Assembly (NCBI GenBank): GCA_963772955.1
Contig: CAVYZF010000021.1
Location: 5,085-69,084 of the forward strand
Reading direction: 5' to 3'
Length of the DNA: 64,000 bases
DNA from: Gp6-AA40 sp963772955
Lineage (GTDB): Bacteria > Acidobacteriota > Vicinamibacteria > Vicinamibacterales > UBA2999
Shown here: one piece after another, positions 24,932-33,799 of the stretch
Layout of the letters: every line of letters begins with the position of its first letter
Position numbering within the stretch: position 1 is the stretch's first letter
Made by a program: the position numbers and the translations under genes
The notes under the pieces: generated by a model
Seen by the model: only the letters and a program-made list of their open reading frames with translations
Told to the model about the DNA's origin: nothing
Databases searched by the model: none

Positions 24932-26318
24932 TCAGAACCCCGGGCCCCTGCCGACTCCAGCGCCTTGAGTTCGAGTTGCAGCGGCTGCGGACTTCGCCAA
25001 CGCCGCGAGAATCACGCGGTCGCCCTCATTCAACGCCCCGCCTGTCACTTCGGTGAATGTGCCGTCGGTGTCGCCAGTGGTCACGGCGACTCTTCTCGGC
25101 CTGTCCTTGCCGTCGAGCACCCACACCGCCTTGTCGGGAGACGCCGGCGCGCGAGAGTTTCCTGTCGGCCGCGCGCTCTGCGACGCATCCGATGCGGGGT
25201 GATAACGGAGCGCCGCGTTCGGAACTCTCAACACATTCGGACGCTGGCTCACCAGCACCTTCACGTTCGCCGTCATGCCTGGGAACAGTGTCAGGTCGGC
25301 GTTCGAGACACCAATCACCGCGTCGTAGGTGATCACGTTCTGCACGTTGATCGGTGCCTCACGGATCGATGTGACGGTGCCAGTGAACGTCCGGCCCTGA
25401 TATGCGTCGACCGTGAACGTCGCGGGCTGGTTCACGCGAACGCGGCCCACATCGGCCTCCGACACGTTGGTATCCACCTGCATCTTGGTGAGGTCTTGCG
25501 CGATGAGGAACAACGTCGGCGCAGACAGGCTCGCCGCGACCGTCTGGCCAACGTCAACGTTTCGCGACACCACGACACCATCGACTGGTGCCGTGATGCT
25601 CGTGTGATCGAGGTCGATCTGCGCCGACTGCCGCGCGGCCGTGTACTCCTGCACTTGCGCCTGGTTCGCCGCGACCAGCGAGTTCGCGACGTTGAGCTGC
25701 GCCCTGGCCACCTTCACGTTGTCTTCCGCGGCCTGTTTTTGCGCAACGAGCGCGTCACGATCGGCCACAGCCGACGCGTAAGTCGTCTGCGCCGTCTCGA
25801 GGTCCTCCTTGGCCGTGGCATTCTCCGCGAGCATCACGACGCGACGATCGACCTTGACGCGCGCGTCCTCGACCAGCGCCTCCGCCTTGGTGACGTTCGC
25901 CACCGCGGCGGCCAGCGACGAGGTCGCGGCCTGAATGTTGGCGCGCGCCTGCTCGACGACTGCCTGGCTGTTGGCTACGGACGCGCGCGCCGCATCGAGC
26001 GTGGCTTGCGCCTGGTTCACTTTGGTCTGAAACGGCGCGGGGTCGATACGCGCGATCAGTTGTCCCTTGCTGACCTTCGTGTTGAAATCGGCGAAGAGCG
26101 CCTGGATGTTGCCCGATACCTGAGATCCGACCTGAACGGTGACGACCGCATTGGGATTGCCGGTCGCCGACACTGTCATATCGATGTCACCGCGGCCGAC
26201 CGTCGCCGTTCGGGTACTCGACGTCAGCGCGACCTTCAAGCCATTCCCACGCGACCAGCGTGAAAAGAACACACGCTGCCCCTCCCACCATTGCCGTCTT
26301 CCGGCTGTGAATCCCCAT
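24932..26318 (-). CDS. macA: MacA-like periplasmic adaptor, likely frameshift in the first 30 codons
   Basis: The adaptor links the MacB permease to the outer-membrane channel. The main frame runs to 26272 and contains ATGNPNAVVTVQVGSQVSGN, a long alpha-hairpin (QATLDAARASVANSQAVVEQ) and the beta-barrel end. Its natural membrane anchor, MGIHSRKTAMVGGAACVLF and LVAWEW, starts at 26318 but in another frame. Removing one base near 26238 joins the two as EWLKVALTSSTRT. Without that change, translation would have to begin at GTG 26272 and the protein would lack a signal anchor. The first gene of the exporter operon. Confidence 0.85.
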
Positions 26319-26449
26319 GTCCACTCCAGATCGTTGTCATCTATGAAGGTAGACGGGGTGCGAGATAAGCGCGTCGTGAACCGGTGATTAATTTGCGTTC
26401 AGACGACCGTGCGCGACGGACGGTAGAATACGCGGCACCGGAGGACGGG

Positions 26450-27820
26450 ATGGGAACCGAGTCGAACGGCAAGCGGCGTCTGACGAGACGGCGTGTTCTG
26501 AAAGCAGGAGCGACCGCACTCGGCGGTGGCACAGCGCTTCTCACTGGCATGCCAGGCATCGGCGCGCAGAACGCGCAGGCTCCAGCCGTCGCCACGAACA
26601 CGCAGACCGGACGTACGTTCCGAGGGCTCGTGCGTCACGACAGCACGATCGACGTTCAGCAGATGAGACTGCTGCCGATCGATCCGAGGCAAGTCGTCAT
26701 CCGCTCAACGGCGGTGGCACCGTGCTACACGATCGTGCGCAGTGCCCTCGCCACCAACGCCATCCGTCGCGCCGAGGTCCCCAATCACTGCGGCTTCGGC
26801 GTCGTCGAGGCTGTCGGCGCGATGGTCAAACGCGTGCAGGTCGGCGATCGCGTCCTCGTCGCCGGTACGTCGCAGTGCGGGCAGTGTTACCAGTGCCTGC
26901 ATGGCCGGCCCGACTACTGTCAGTTCACGTTTTTCTCGAACGCGCCGGGGGTCGAGGCGTTTCCGCCATTCGCGCAGATGCTCGACGGCACGCCGGTGTA
27001 CGCTCAAGCCGGCATCGGCGGCATGAGCGAGATCATGACGGCCTTCGAGGAGTACTGCGTCCCGCTCTTCACGGATCTGCCGGCCGCACAGCTCACGCTC
27101 CTCGGTGATCAGCTCGCCTCGGGCTTCGCTGCAGGCCATGCCGACGTGCACTTTCAACCGGGCTCCGACGTCGTCGTCTTCGGCGCCGGGCCGGTCGGCC
27201 TCGGTGCCGTCCAGGCGGCTCGCGTCACCGGGGCCGCGCAGGTCATCGTCGTCGACCCAATCAAGTACCGCCGCGATTTCGCGATGACGATGGGCGCAAC
27301 GATGACACTCGATCCTAACGCCGAAGGGGACGGCATCGTCGAGCGCATCAGAGAGATCTGTCGGGGCCCAAACGATCGCCGGTTCGCCGGCGGAACGAGC
27401 TGGGGACGCGCTGCGAATGCCGTGATCTCTCGCGGCGCTGACTTCGTGGTGGAGGCGGCTGGTTATCAGGCGCATCCCCCGAAGGTCGAGACCCAGCCCG
27501 ACCCCACGAATGTAAAGACCGTGCTACAGGCGTGGGACTGCACGCGCGCCGGTGGCCACACGATGCTGATGGGATTCACCCTGCAGCCCGTCCCGTTTCC
27601 CGGCGCCTCGCTGGCGCTTTTCGGGCGCACGATTCACCCGGGGCAGCAGGGTGGCCTTCACGTCATGCGCGACATCCCGCGCTACGTGAAGTTGATCGAG
27701 AAGGGCAAGATCGACGCGACCTCGGTGATCACGAAGAAGTACACGCTCGACGAAGGCCGGCAGGCCATTGTGGATACCGGTGAGCGCACGATCATCACGG
27801 GCGTCATCGAGTTCGCTTAG
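26450..27820 (+). CDS. Tat-exported zinc-dependent alcohol dehydrogenase (MDR family)
   Basis: A 456-residue enzyme. Residues 1-45 contain a twin-arginine signal (RRLTRRRVLKAGATALGGG with hydrophobic run and AQNAQA). The GroES-like part has the structural-zinc cysteines in CGQCYQCLHGRPDYC, and the catalytic-zinc region resembles NHCGFGVVEAVGAM. The Rossmann domain shows GAGPVGLGAVQAAR and ends in TSVITKKYTLDEGRQA. An exported dinucleotide-dependent dehydrogenase is unusual, since NAD(P)+ is scarce in the periplasm. It may use a tightly bound cofactor or simply have acquired the signal. I start at 26450, which is where the signal begins. Confidence 0.82.
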   Translation: MGTESNGKRRLTRRRVLKAGATALGGGTALLTGMPGIGAQNAQAPAVATNTQTGRTFRGLVRHDSTIDVQQMRLLPIDPRQVVIRSTAVAPCYTIVRSALATNAIRRAEVPNHCGFGVVEAVGAMVKRVQVGDRVLVAGTSQCGQCYQCLHGRPDYCQFTFFSNAPGVEAFPPFAQMLDGTPVYAQAGIGGMSEIMTAFEEYCVPLFTDLPAAQLTLLGDQLASGFAAGHADVHFQPGSDVVVFGAGPVGLGAVQAARVTGAAQVIVVDPIKYRRDFAMTMGATMTLDPNAEGDGIVERIREICRGPNDRRFAGGTSWGRAANAVISRGADFVVEAAGYQAHPPKVETQPDPTNVKTVLQAWDCTRAGGHTMLMGFTLQPVPFPGASLALFGRTIHPGQQGGLHVMRDIPRYVKLIEKGKIDATSVITKKYTLDEGRQAIVDTGERTIITGVIEFA

Positions 27821-27856
27821 GGTTTGATCGGAGTCAACCTCCAAAATACCGGCAGT

Positions 27857-27874
27857 CCTCCGACATGACGGAGG
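27857..27874. promoter_or_regulatory. Inverted repeat upstream of sdaA, candidate activator site
   Basis: CCTCCG-ACATGA-CGGAGG is a perfect 6-bp dyad with a 6-bp spacer. It lies about 96 bp upstream of the candidate sigma-54 promoter, where an enhancer-binding protein usually binds. The sigma-54 activator at 36274-37932 is the obvious candidate ligand. It is not a good terminator, having no T run. Confidence 0.45.
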
Positions 27875-27969
27875 CGCTCCATCACTCGCCGATAGATGAC
27901 CGCTATGTGTACCGGTCGAACTCTCGCTGAGACAAGCACTTCCAACCTCGTGACGGTGATCGTCTCATC

Positions 27970-27985
27970 CGGCACGACCTCTGCT
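27970..27985 (+). promoter_or_regulatory. Candidate sigma-54 (-24/-12) promoter of the sdaA-pfl operon
   Basis: The sequence CGGCACGACCTCTGCT fits TGGCACG-N4-TTGCT except for two positions. The invariant GG (27971-27972) and GC (27983-27984) are correctly spaced. It lies 65 bp before the sdaA ATG, and the operon ends next to a sigma-54-dependent activator gene. The match is seen; activity is inferred. Confidence 0.55.
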
Positions 27986-28049
27986 CCTTACCGTCCGCCA
28001 AGTCTGCGTTCGTCCATCGAACACCGTTTTTCGAGTGTGAGGCACCGAT

Positions 28050-29663
28050 ATGAAGTCCGAAAAGCGCGGGGACGAGACCGTCCTGTCACCTGACACAAAG
28101 CCCGTCATCCCCGAGTTGCCCGCAGGGTTCGATCGCCGCGCGTTCATGATGCGCAGCGCACTCTTCGGCGCGACAGCCGTGATCACCGGGTGCGCGGCGC
28201 CCACCGAACAACAGGTCGCGGCAACCCCTCCGCCGCCGCCGGCTCCTGTGGCGCCCCCGCTTGCCGAGGATCTGAATGTCGTCAAGAAGTCCAAGGGCCC
28301 GGTGATGACGACGCTCGACGAGTTTTACAAGGTGGGACCCGGGCCTTCGAGCTCGCACACGATCGGGCCGATGCGCATCACCTACGATTTCTATCAGCGC
28401 TGCATCAAGCTGCCGGCTGACCAGCTCGCCAAGGTCACGGGCATGAAGGTGCATCTCTTTGGAAGCCTCAGCGCGACCGGCCAGGGCCACGGCACCGAAC
28501 GCGCGGCACTCGCGGGCATCATCGGCAAAGAACCTGCGACGGTGGAGCCGGAGTTCCTCGACGGCCTCGCAGCCAAGCCCGATCAGACCTTCCCCGTGAA
28601 GATCGGCGACAAGACCCTGACCATGTCGCTCAAGGACGTCGTCTACGACGAGACCAAGGGGAATTTTCCGCACCCGAACACGATGACCTGCAAGTTGATG
28701 GGCGGCGACGCTGTCCTCTACGAGCAGGAGTACTACTCAGTGGGCGGCGGCTTCATCGAGTGGAAAGGCTACGAGCCACCCAAGAAGGGTCAGCCCAAGT
28801 ATCCGTACTCGACGATGAAAGAGCTGCAGTCGCATGCAGCGCAGAACAAGCTGTCGATCGCGCAGGTCGTGATGGCCAACGAGGTGGCGGTCTCGGGGAA
28901 GAGCGAGGCCGACATCAATGCCTTCGTGGACAAGATTCACACCGCGATGGTCAACATCGTGAATGCGGGACTCAAGGCGCCGGAGAGCACTCTGCCGGGC
29001 CCGATCAAGCTGAAGACCAAGGCTGGCGACGTCTACAAGCGCGCGATGGACGATAAGTACGAGAGGCAGCGTGGCGTCGGAGTCGTGGCCGCGTACGCGC
29101 TCGCGGGCTCTGAAGAGAACGCACGCGGACATCTGGTCGTGACGGCGCCAACCGGCGGGTCTGCCGGCGTGATCCCGGCGCTGGTCTACGCGCTTGGCCA
29201 GGGTGGCCGCAATCTGCCGAAGGAGAAGATCCGCGACGGCTTCCTTGCGGCAGCAGCCGTGGGCTATCTCTGCAAGCACAACGCGACACTCTCGGGCGCC
29301 GAAGGTGGGTGCCAGGCGGAGATCGGCGTCGCCTCAGCTATGGGCGCTGCGCTCATCGCGCAGGCGCACGACTTCGATCACCAGGTGGTCGCGAACGCTG
29401 CGGAGTCGTCACTGCAGCATCACCTCGGCATGACCTGCGATCCCGTCGCCGGATTCGTGCAGGTGCCATGCATCGAGCGGTGTGCGTTCGGTGCGGTAAA
29501 GGCGTGGACCGGCTTCATGATCGCGAGCAACGAGATCCCGACCAACCGCCGTGTGGACTTCGACACCACCGTGTCGGCAATGGCGCTCACCGCCAAGGAG
29601 ATGAACTCTAAGTACAAAGAGACGTCGGAGGGCGGTCTCGCGGTGTCGGTCGTGCTCTGCTGA
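28050..29663 (+). CDS. sdaA: L-serine dehydratase (iron-sulfur), predicted Tat-exported lipoprotein
   Basis: The enzyme deaminates L-serine to pyruvate and ammonia. The fused beta/alpha-type enzyme begins after residue 80 with the signature YKVGPGPSSSHTIGPM. The cluster ligands Cys421, Cys463 and Cys474 have exactly the spacing (42 and 11) of the Legionella enzyme, and the last residue is Cys537, as in enzymes whose C-terminal Cys caps the cluster. What is unusual is the N-terminus: FDRRAFMMRSALFGATAVIT followed by GC. That is Arg29-Arg30, a hydrophobic core and lipobox I45-T46-G47-C48, then a proline-rich linker. Tat exports folded cofactor proteins, so a membrane-anchored periplasmic enzyme is plausible. 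Confidence 0.88.
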   Translation: MKSEKRGDETVLSPDTKPVIPELPAGFDRRAFMMRSALFGATAVITGCAAPTEQQVAATPPPPPAPVAPPLAEDLNVVKKSKGPVMTTLDEFYKVGPGPSSSHTIGPMRITYDFYQRCIKLPADQLAKVTGMKVHLFGSLSATGQGHGTERAALAGIIGKEPATVEPEFLDGLAAKPDQTFPVKIGDKTLTMSLKDVVYDETKGNFPHPNTMTCKLMGGDAVLYEQEYYSVGGGFIEWKGYEPPKKGQPKYPYSTMKELQSHAAQNKLSIAQVVMANEVAVSGKSEADINAFVDKIHTAMVNIVNAGLKAPESTLPGPIKLKTKAGDVYKRAMDDKYERQRGVGVVAAYALAGSEENARGHLVVTAPTGGSAGVIPALVYALGQGGRNLPKEKIRDGFLAAAAVGYLCKHNATLSGAEGGCQAEIGVASAMGAALIAQAHDFDHQVVANAAESSLQHHLGMTCDPVAGFVQVPCIERCAFGAVKAWTGFMIASNEIPTNRRVDFDTTVSAMALTAKEMNSKYKETSEGGLAVSVVLC

Positions 29664-29694
29664 CACGGAGACTCAACACGTTCAGGCACGACCC

Positions 29695-30960
29695 ATGAAG
29701 GCCGGCTCGAGGACAGTCGTGATCGCCTGGCTCATCACGGCGATCTACTACTTCTATCAGTACACGCTGCGGTCGGCGCCTGCCGTGATGATGCCGCAGT
29801 TGTCGGCAGCGTTCAGCCTCGACGCACTCGGTGTCGCGTCGATGGTCGGGCTCTTCTACTACGGGTACTCGCCGTTCAGCCTCGTCGCCGGCGTGGCGAT
29901 GGATCAACTGGGGCCACGCAAGGTCATCCCGATCGGCGCGGCGCTCGTGGGCATCGGCGCACTCCTGTTCGGGACGGGCAGCGGTGAGGTGGCCAGCGTC
30001 GGCCGGTTCATCCAGGGGGCAGGCGGCGTCTTCGCGCTCGTTGGCGCCGCTTACATCGCCACGTCGAACTTCCCTGCCTCGAGCGCGGCGACGCTCATCG
30101 GCGCGACTCAGATGTTTGGCATGGCGGGTGGTTCCGCAGGTCAGGTGCTCGTTGGACCGGCGATGAGCGCCGGCCTTCAGTGGAACACGTTCTGGATTGC
30201 GATGGGTGTCCTCGGCCTCGTGATCAGCATGCTCCTCGTCTTTCTTCTCCCCAAGCCAGCTGCAAAGGAACGTCGCGACGACTGGCTCAAGACAGCCGCC
30301 ACCTCGATGCGCGTCGTGTTTCTGAATCCGCAGTCAATCCTGTGCGGGATGATCGCGGGCCTGCTGTTCATCCCGACCACGATCTTCGACATGGTCTGGG
30401 GCGTGCGCTACCTGCAGGAGGCGCGCGGTCTCGACTACGGATCCGCCGTCATGCGTTCGTCGATGGTCCCGCTCGGCTGGATCATCGGCTGTCCGCTTCT
30501 TGGGTTCATCTCGGATCGCATCGGACGCCGCAAGCCAGTGATCGCGAGCGGCGCCGTCGTGCTGTTCGCGTGTCTCGTGTGGATCCTCTACGGCCGGGTA
30601 GACCTCTTCCCGCCGTATGTGCTCGGACTCGTGGCCGGTATCGCGTCTGGCGCGGCGATGCTGCCCTACACCGTGATCAAGGAAGCGAACCCCCCGACGA
30701 TGAGCGGCACCGCGACGGGCGTCGTCAATTTCCTCAACTTCACGTTCAGCGCACTCCTCGGTCCGGTGTTCGCCTGGCTGCTCGTCACGGTCAGTGGCGG
30801 CGCCACCACGATGACGCTCGATCACTACCAGATGGCGTTCCAGCCGCTGCTCTACGGCGTGGCGCTGGCACTCGTTCTCACTGTCCTTCTCAAGGAGACC
30901 GGACCAGCGGCGCGGACCGCGCCAGCGGGAGTCCCGGTTGCACAACGCGAGGCAACATGA
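29695..30960 (+). CDS. Major facilitator superfamily transporter
   Basis: A 421-residue, 12-helix transporter. The first helices carry WLITAIYYFYQYTLRSAPAV and the loop 2-3 motif MDQLGPRKVIPIGAALVGIG (cf. D-x-x-G-R-K-x). The loop 8-9 motif is SDRIGRRKPVIASGAVVLFA. Between sdaA and pta, it may import the product of exported serine deamination, pyruvate, or serine itself. The sequence does not tell which. Its stop overlaps the pta start by four bases. Confidence 0.85.
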   Translation: MKAGSRTVVIAWLITAIYYFYQYTLRSAPAVMMPQLSAAFSLDALGVASMVGLFYYGYSPFSLVAGVAMDQLGPRKVIPIGAALVGIGALLFGTGSGEVASVGRFIQGAGGVFALVGAAYIATSNFPASSAATLIGATQMFGMAGGSAGQVLVGPAMSAGLQWNTFWIAMGVLGLVISMLLVFLLPKPAAKERRDDWLKTAATSMRVVFLNPQSILCGMIAGLLFIPTTIFDMVWGVRYLQEARGLDYGSAVMRSSMVPLGWIIGCPLLGFISDRIGRRKPVIASGAVVLFACLVWILYGRVDLFPPYVLGLVAGIASGAAMLPYTVIKEANPPTMSGTATGVVNFLNFTFSALLGPVFAWLLVTVSGGATTMTLDHYQMAFQPLLYGVALALVLTVLLKETGPAARTAPAGVPVAQREAT

Positions 30961-31901
30961 CGCGAGAAACCGGTACCGGAAAGTACGAGCAGGCGCTCAC
31001 CAAGTGCCGTCACCTGGACCCAATCCCCACGGCCGTTGCACACCCGTGCGACGAAACGTCGCTGGCCGGCGCATTCGAGGCGATGGCAAACCGGCTGATT
31101 ATCCCGATCCTCGTGGGTCCTGAGAAGAAGATCCGCGACGTCGCTCAGCGGCATGGGATCGATCTCGGCAAGACGCGCATCGTCGATGCGGCGCATAGCC
31201 ACGAGTCGGCCGCCAAGGCGGTCGAACTGGTGCGACTGGGAGAAGCCGAACTGCTGATGAAGGGCAGCCTGCACAGCGACGAGTTGCTCGGCGCCGTGGT
31301 GGCGCGCGAGACCGGATTGCGGACAGCCCGCCGCATCAGTCACGTCTTCATCATGGATGTGCCGACCTACCACAAGGTCCTGCTCGTCACTGATGCGGCG
31401 ATCAACATTGCCCCGACGCTGGAAGACAAGGTCGACATCTGCCAGAACGCGATCGACCTGGCGATCGCGCTCGGCAACCACCTGCCAAAGGTCGCGGTGC
31501 TCGCAGCCGTGGAAACAGTCAACTCGAAAATGCCGGCGACAATCGACGCCGCAGCTCTGTGCAAAATGGCGGAGCGTGGGCAGATTACCGGCGCGCTCGT
31601 CGACGGGCCGCTGGCCTTCGACAACGCGATCAGCAAGGACGCCGCGCGCATCAAAGGCATCCGATCGGAGGTTGCGGGGGATCCCGACATTCTCCTGGTT
31701 CCCGACCTCGAGGCCGGAAACATCCTCGCCAAGCAGCTCACGTTCCTGGCGAACGCAGATAGCGCCGGGATTGTGCTCGGTGCGCGCGTGCCGATCATCC
31801 TCACGAGCCGCGCCGACAGTGTGCGGTCGCGCAGCGCCAGTTGCGCCGTCGCGATGCTTGCAGCCCACGCGCGACGACAGGCCCTTCAAGACGCGGTGTG
31901 A
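30957..31901 (+). CDS. Phosphate acetyl/butyryltransferase
   Basis: A 314-residue acyl-CoA:phosphate acyltransferase of the single-domain Pta/Ptb type. The pattern LMKGSLHSDELLGAVV, RRISHVFIMDVPTYHKVLLV, DAAINIAPTLEDKVDICQNA and DGPLAFDNAISKDAA is diagnostic. It converts acetyl-CoA and phosphate to acetyl phosphate. Its ATG overlaps the transporter stop (ATGA), and the ackA ATG follows five bases after its stop. Together with AckA it closes substrate-level phosphorylation downstream of pyruvate formate-lyase. Confidence 0.9.
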   Translation: MTRETGTGKYEQALTKCRHLDPIPTAVAHPCDETSLAGAFEAMANRLIIPILVGPEKKIRDVAQRHGIDLGKTRIVDAAHSHESAAKAVELVRLGEAELLMKGSLHSDELLGAVVARETGLRTARRISHVFIMDVPTYHKVLLVTDAAINIAPTLEDKVDICQNAIDLAIALGNHLPKVAVLAAVETVNSKMPATIDAAALCKMAERGQITGALVDGPLAFDNAISKDAARIKGIRSEVAGDPDILLVPDLEAGNILAKQLTFLANADSAGIVLGARVPIILTSRADSVRSRSASCAVAMLAAHARRQALQDAV

Positions 31902-31906
31902 CGACC

Positions 31907-33799
31907 ATGAACGACTACACCGTCGTCGTCAACGCCGGGTCGTCGAGCCTGAAGTTCTCGGTCTTCCACAAGACCGACACAGACTCGTGGGAAGCAGACA
32001 CGCGCGGTCAGGTCGAGGGTCTCGGCACGAAGCCGCAGTTCTCGGCAAAGAACGGCGCCGGTGAGCGCGTCGCCGACACGGCGCTGGATCCCAGACTCAG
32101 TGACGCCAAGGCCGCGCTCGGCTTCGTCGCCGACTGGCTCCGCGAGCGCTTTCCGGGTGCACACGTCGTCGGCGTTGGTCATCGCGTCGTGCATGGCGGC
32201 GCGGAGTACTCCGGGCCGACGATCGTGACGCAGGAGGCGCTCGAGAAGCTTCGCGCGCTGATCCCGCTCGCGCCGCTTCATCAGCCTTACAACCTCGCGG
32301 CGATCGAAGCGGTCTGGGAGCGTCTGCCCGGAGTGCCTCAGGTCGTGTGCTTCGATACCAGCTTTCATCGTGGCCAGCCCGAGGTAGCCCAGCTCGTTCC
32401 GCTGCCACGTGAGATCCGGGATGCGGGCGTCCAGCGCTACGGATTCCACGGGCTTTCGTACGAGTACATCGCGTCGGTGTTGCCATCGGTCGCGCCCGAG
32501 ATTGCCGCCGGGCGGGTCGTCGTCGCTCACCTTGGCAGCGGCGCAAGCCTGTGTGCGTTGAAAAACGGAAAGAGCGTCGACAGCACACTCGGCTTCACGG
32601 CGCTGGACGGTCTCTGCATGGGAACGCGGCCAGGCGCACTCGACCCGGGCGTCGTCCTCTATCTCTTCCAGGCTCTCGGCCTGTCGGTGAAAGACGTCGA
32701 GACCATTCTCTACAAGAAGTCCGGGCTGATCGGCATCTCGGGCATCAGCAACGACATGCGCAGTCTGCTCGCGAGCAGCGAGCCGGCCGCGCGCCTGGCA
32801 CTCGACTACTTCGTCTATCGCGCGGCAAAGGAAATCGCGGCGATGGCGGCGGCGCTCGGCGGAATCGACGGCCTCGTCTTCACCGCAGGCATCGGCGAGA
32901 ACTCGCCTGAGATCCGCAAACGAATCTGCGCGGCGTCGGCGTGGCTCGGCATCGAGCTCGACGAAGACGCGAACGCGCGAAAAGCGCCGCGCATCACCAG
33001 CCAGGCCAGCAAAGTGCCGGCATGGGTGATCCCGACCAACGAGGAATTGATGATCGCCCGGCACACAGGCGCCCTGCTGGGCCTTGGGGGTCAGACCCCG
33101 TCTCGAATTTGCACATGTGAAGGGGGTCTGACCCCGCACAAAGGAGTCACATATGGCCGCGACGGTCTCGCACCCGAAGCCAGCCGACGGGGGCGTTTCA
33201 CCCTGGAACGGATTCCGGACGGGTCTCTGGCAGAAGGAGATCAACGTTCGCGATTTCATCCAGCAGAACTACGAGCCGTACGACGGCGACGGCTCGTTTC
33301 TCAAAGGCGCCACGGCACGCACCGAACATATCTGGGACATCCTCAAGAAACTTTTCCTGGAAGAGCGCAAGAAGGGCGTCCTCGACGTCTCCCAGATACC
33401 GAGCTCGATCACCGCGCACGCACCTGGCTACATCGACAAAGACAACGAGGTCATCGTCGGCCTGCAGACCGACGCGCCGCTCAAGCGCGGAATCATGCCC
33501 AACGGCGGCCTGCGCCTGGTCATCAACGCGCTGAAAGCCTACGGCTACGAGCCGGACCCGCACGTCGTGGAAGCGTTCAGCAAGTACCGGAAGACGCACA
33601 ACGACGCCGTGTTCGACGCCTACACGGCAGATGTCCGGCGTTGCCGCAGTTCACACGTGCTGACCGGATTACCGGATGCATACGGCCGCGGACGGATCAT
33701 CGGCGACTATCGACGGGTCGCGCTCTATGGCGTCACGCGGCTGATCGAGCGCAAGCAGGAAGAGAAGAGCGCCCTCGATTCCCTCCATTCCACCGATGA
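31907..33799 (+). CDS. ackA: Acetate kinase with lost stop codon and read-through tail
   Basis: Converts acetyl phosphate and ADP to acetate and ATP. The kinase part shows VVVNAGSSSLKFSVF, GHRVVHGG, FDTSFHRGQP, YGFHGLSYEYI, AHLGSGASLC, LCMGTRPGALDPG and LVFTAGIGENSPEIRKR, ending at about 33085. The normal stop is missing. The frame runs through a GGGGTCAGACCCC palindrome and then some 210 codons inside pflB in another frame, to 33799. The tail has no recognisable domain and is probably an accident of sequence. The kinase core, about 395 residues, has normal length. Confidence 0.85.
   Translation: MNDYTVVVNAGSSSLKFSVFHKTDTDSWEADTRGQVEGLGTKPQFSAKNGAGERVADTALDPRLSDAKAALGFVADWLRERFPGAHVVGVGHRVVHGGAEYSGPTIVTQEALEKLRALIPLAPLHQPYNLAAIEAVWERLPGVPQVVCFDTSFHRGQPEVAQLVPLPREIRDAGVQRYGFHGLSYEYIASVLPSVAPEIAAGRVVVAHLGSGASLCALKNGKSVDSTLGFTALDGLCMGTRPGALDPGVVLYLFQALGLSVKDVETILYKKSGLIGISGISNDMRSLLASSEPAARLALDYFVYRAAKEIAAMAAALGGIDGLVFTAGIGENSPEIRKRICAASAWLGIELDEDANARKAPRITSQASKVPAWVIPTNEELMIARHTGALLGLGGQTPSRICTCEGGLTPHKGVTYGRDGLAPEASRRGRFTLERIPDGSLAEGDQRSRFHPAELRAVRRRRLVSQRRHGTHRTYLGHPQETFPGRAQEGRPRRLPDTELDHRARTWLHRQRQRGHRRPADRRAAQARNHAQRRPAPGHQRAESLRLRAGPARRGSVQQVPEDAQRRRVRRLHGRCPALPQFTRADRITGCIRPRTDHRRLSTGRALWRHAADRAQAGREERPRFPPFHR
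33087..33135. repeat. Interrupted palindrome GGGGTCAGACCCC...GGGGTCTGACCCC
   Basis: Two 13-bp arms (33087-33099 and 33123-33135) pair perfectly around a 23-base loop, in the space where ackA should stop. Part of the motif (AGGGTCTGACCCCGCACA) also occurs at 19874-19891. It acts as a potential mRNA hairpin in front of the pflB ribosome site, and it looks like a small dispersed repeat that inserted here. Confidence 0.65.

Noticed and set aside
24965..26263. Plus-strand open frame of 432 codons opposite macA
   Set aside because: A high-GC shadow of the adaptor gene; it is rich in Arg/His/Leu runs and shows no domain.
27857..27874. The dyad as transcription terminator of the alcohol dehydrogenase
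   Set aside because: Only a 6-bp stem and no following T run; an activator site fits better.
30180..31901. Long plus-strand frame that begins inside the MFS gene and runs into pta
   Set aside because: Its first 260 codons are the transporter in the wrong frame; only the part from 30957 is real (pta).
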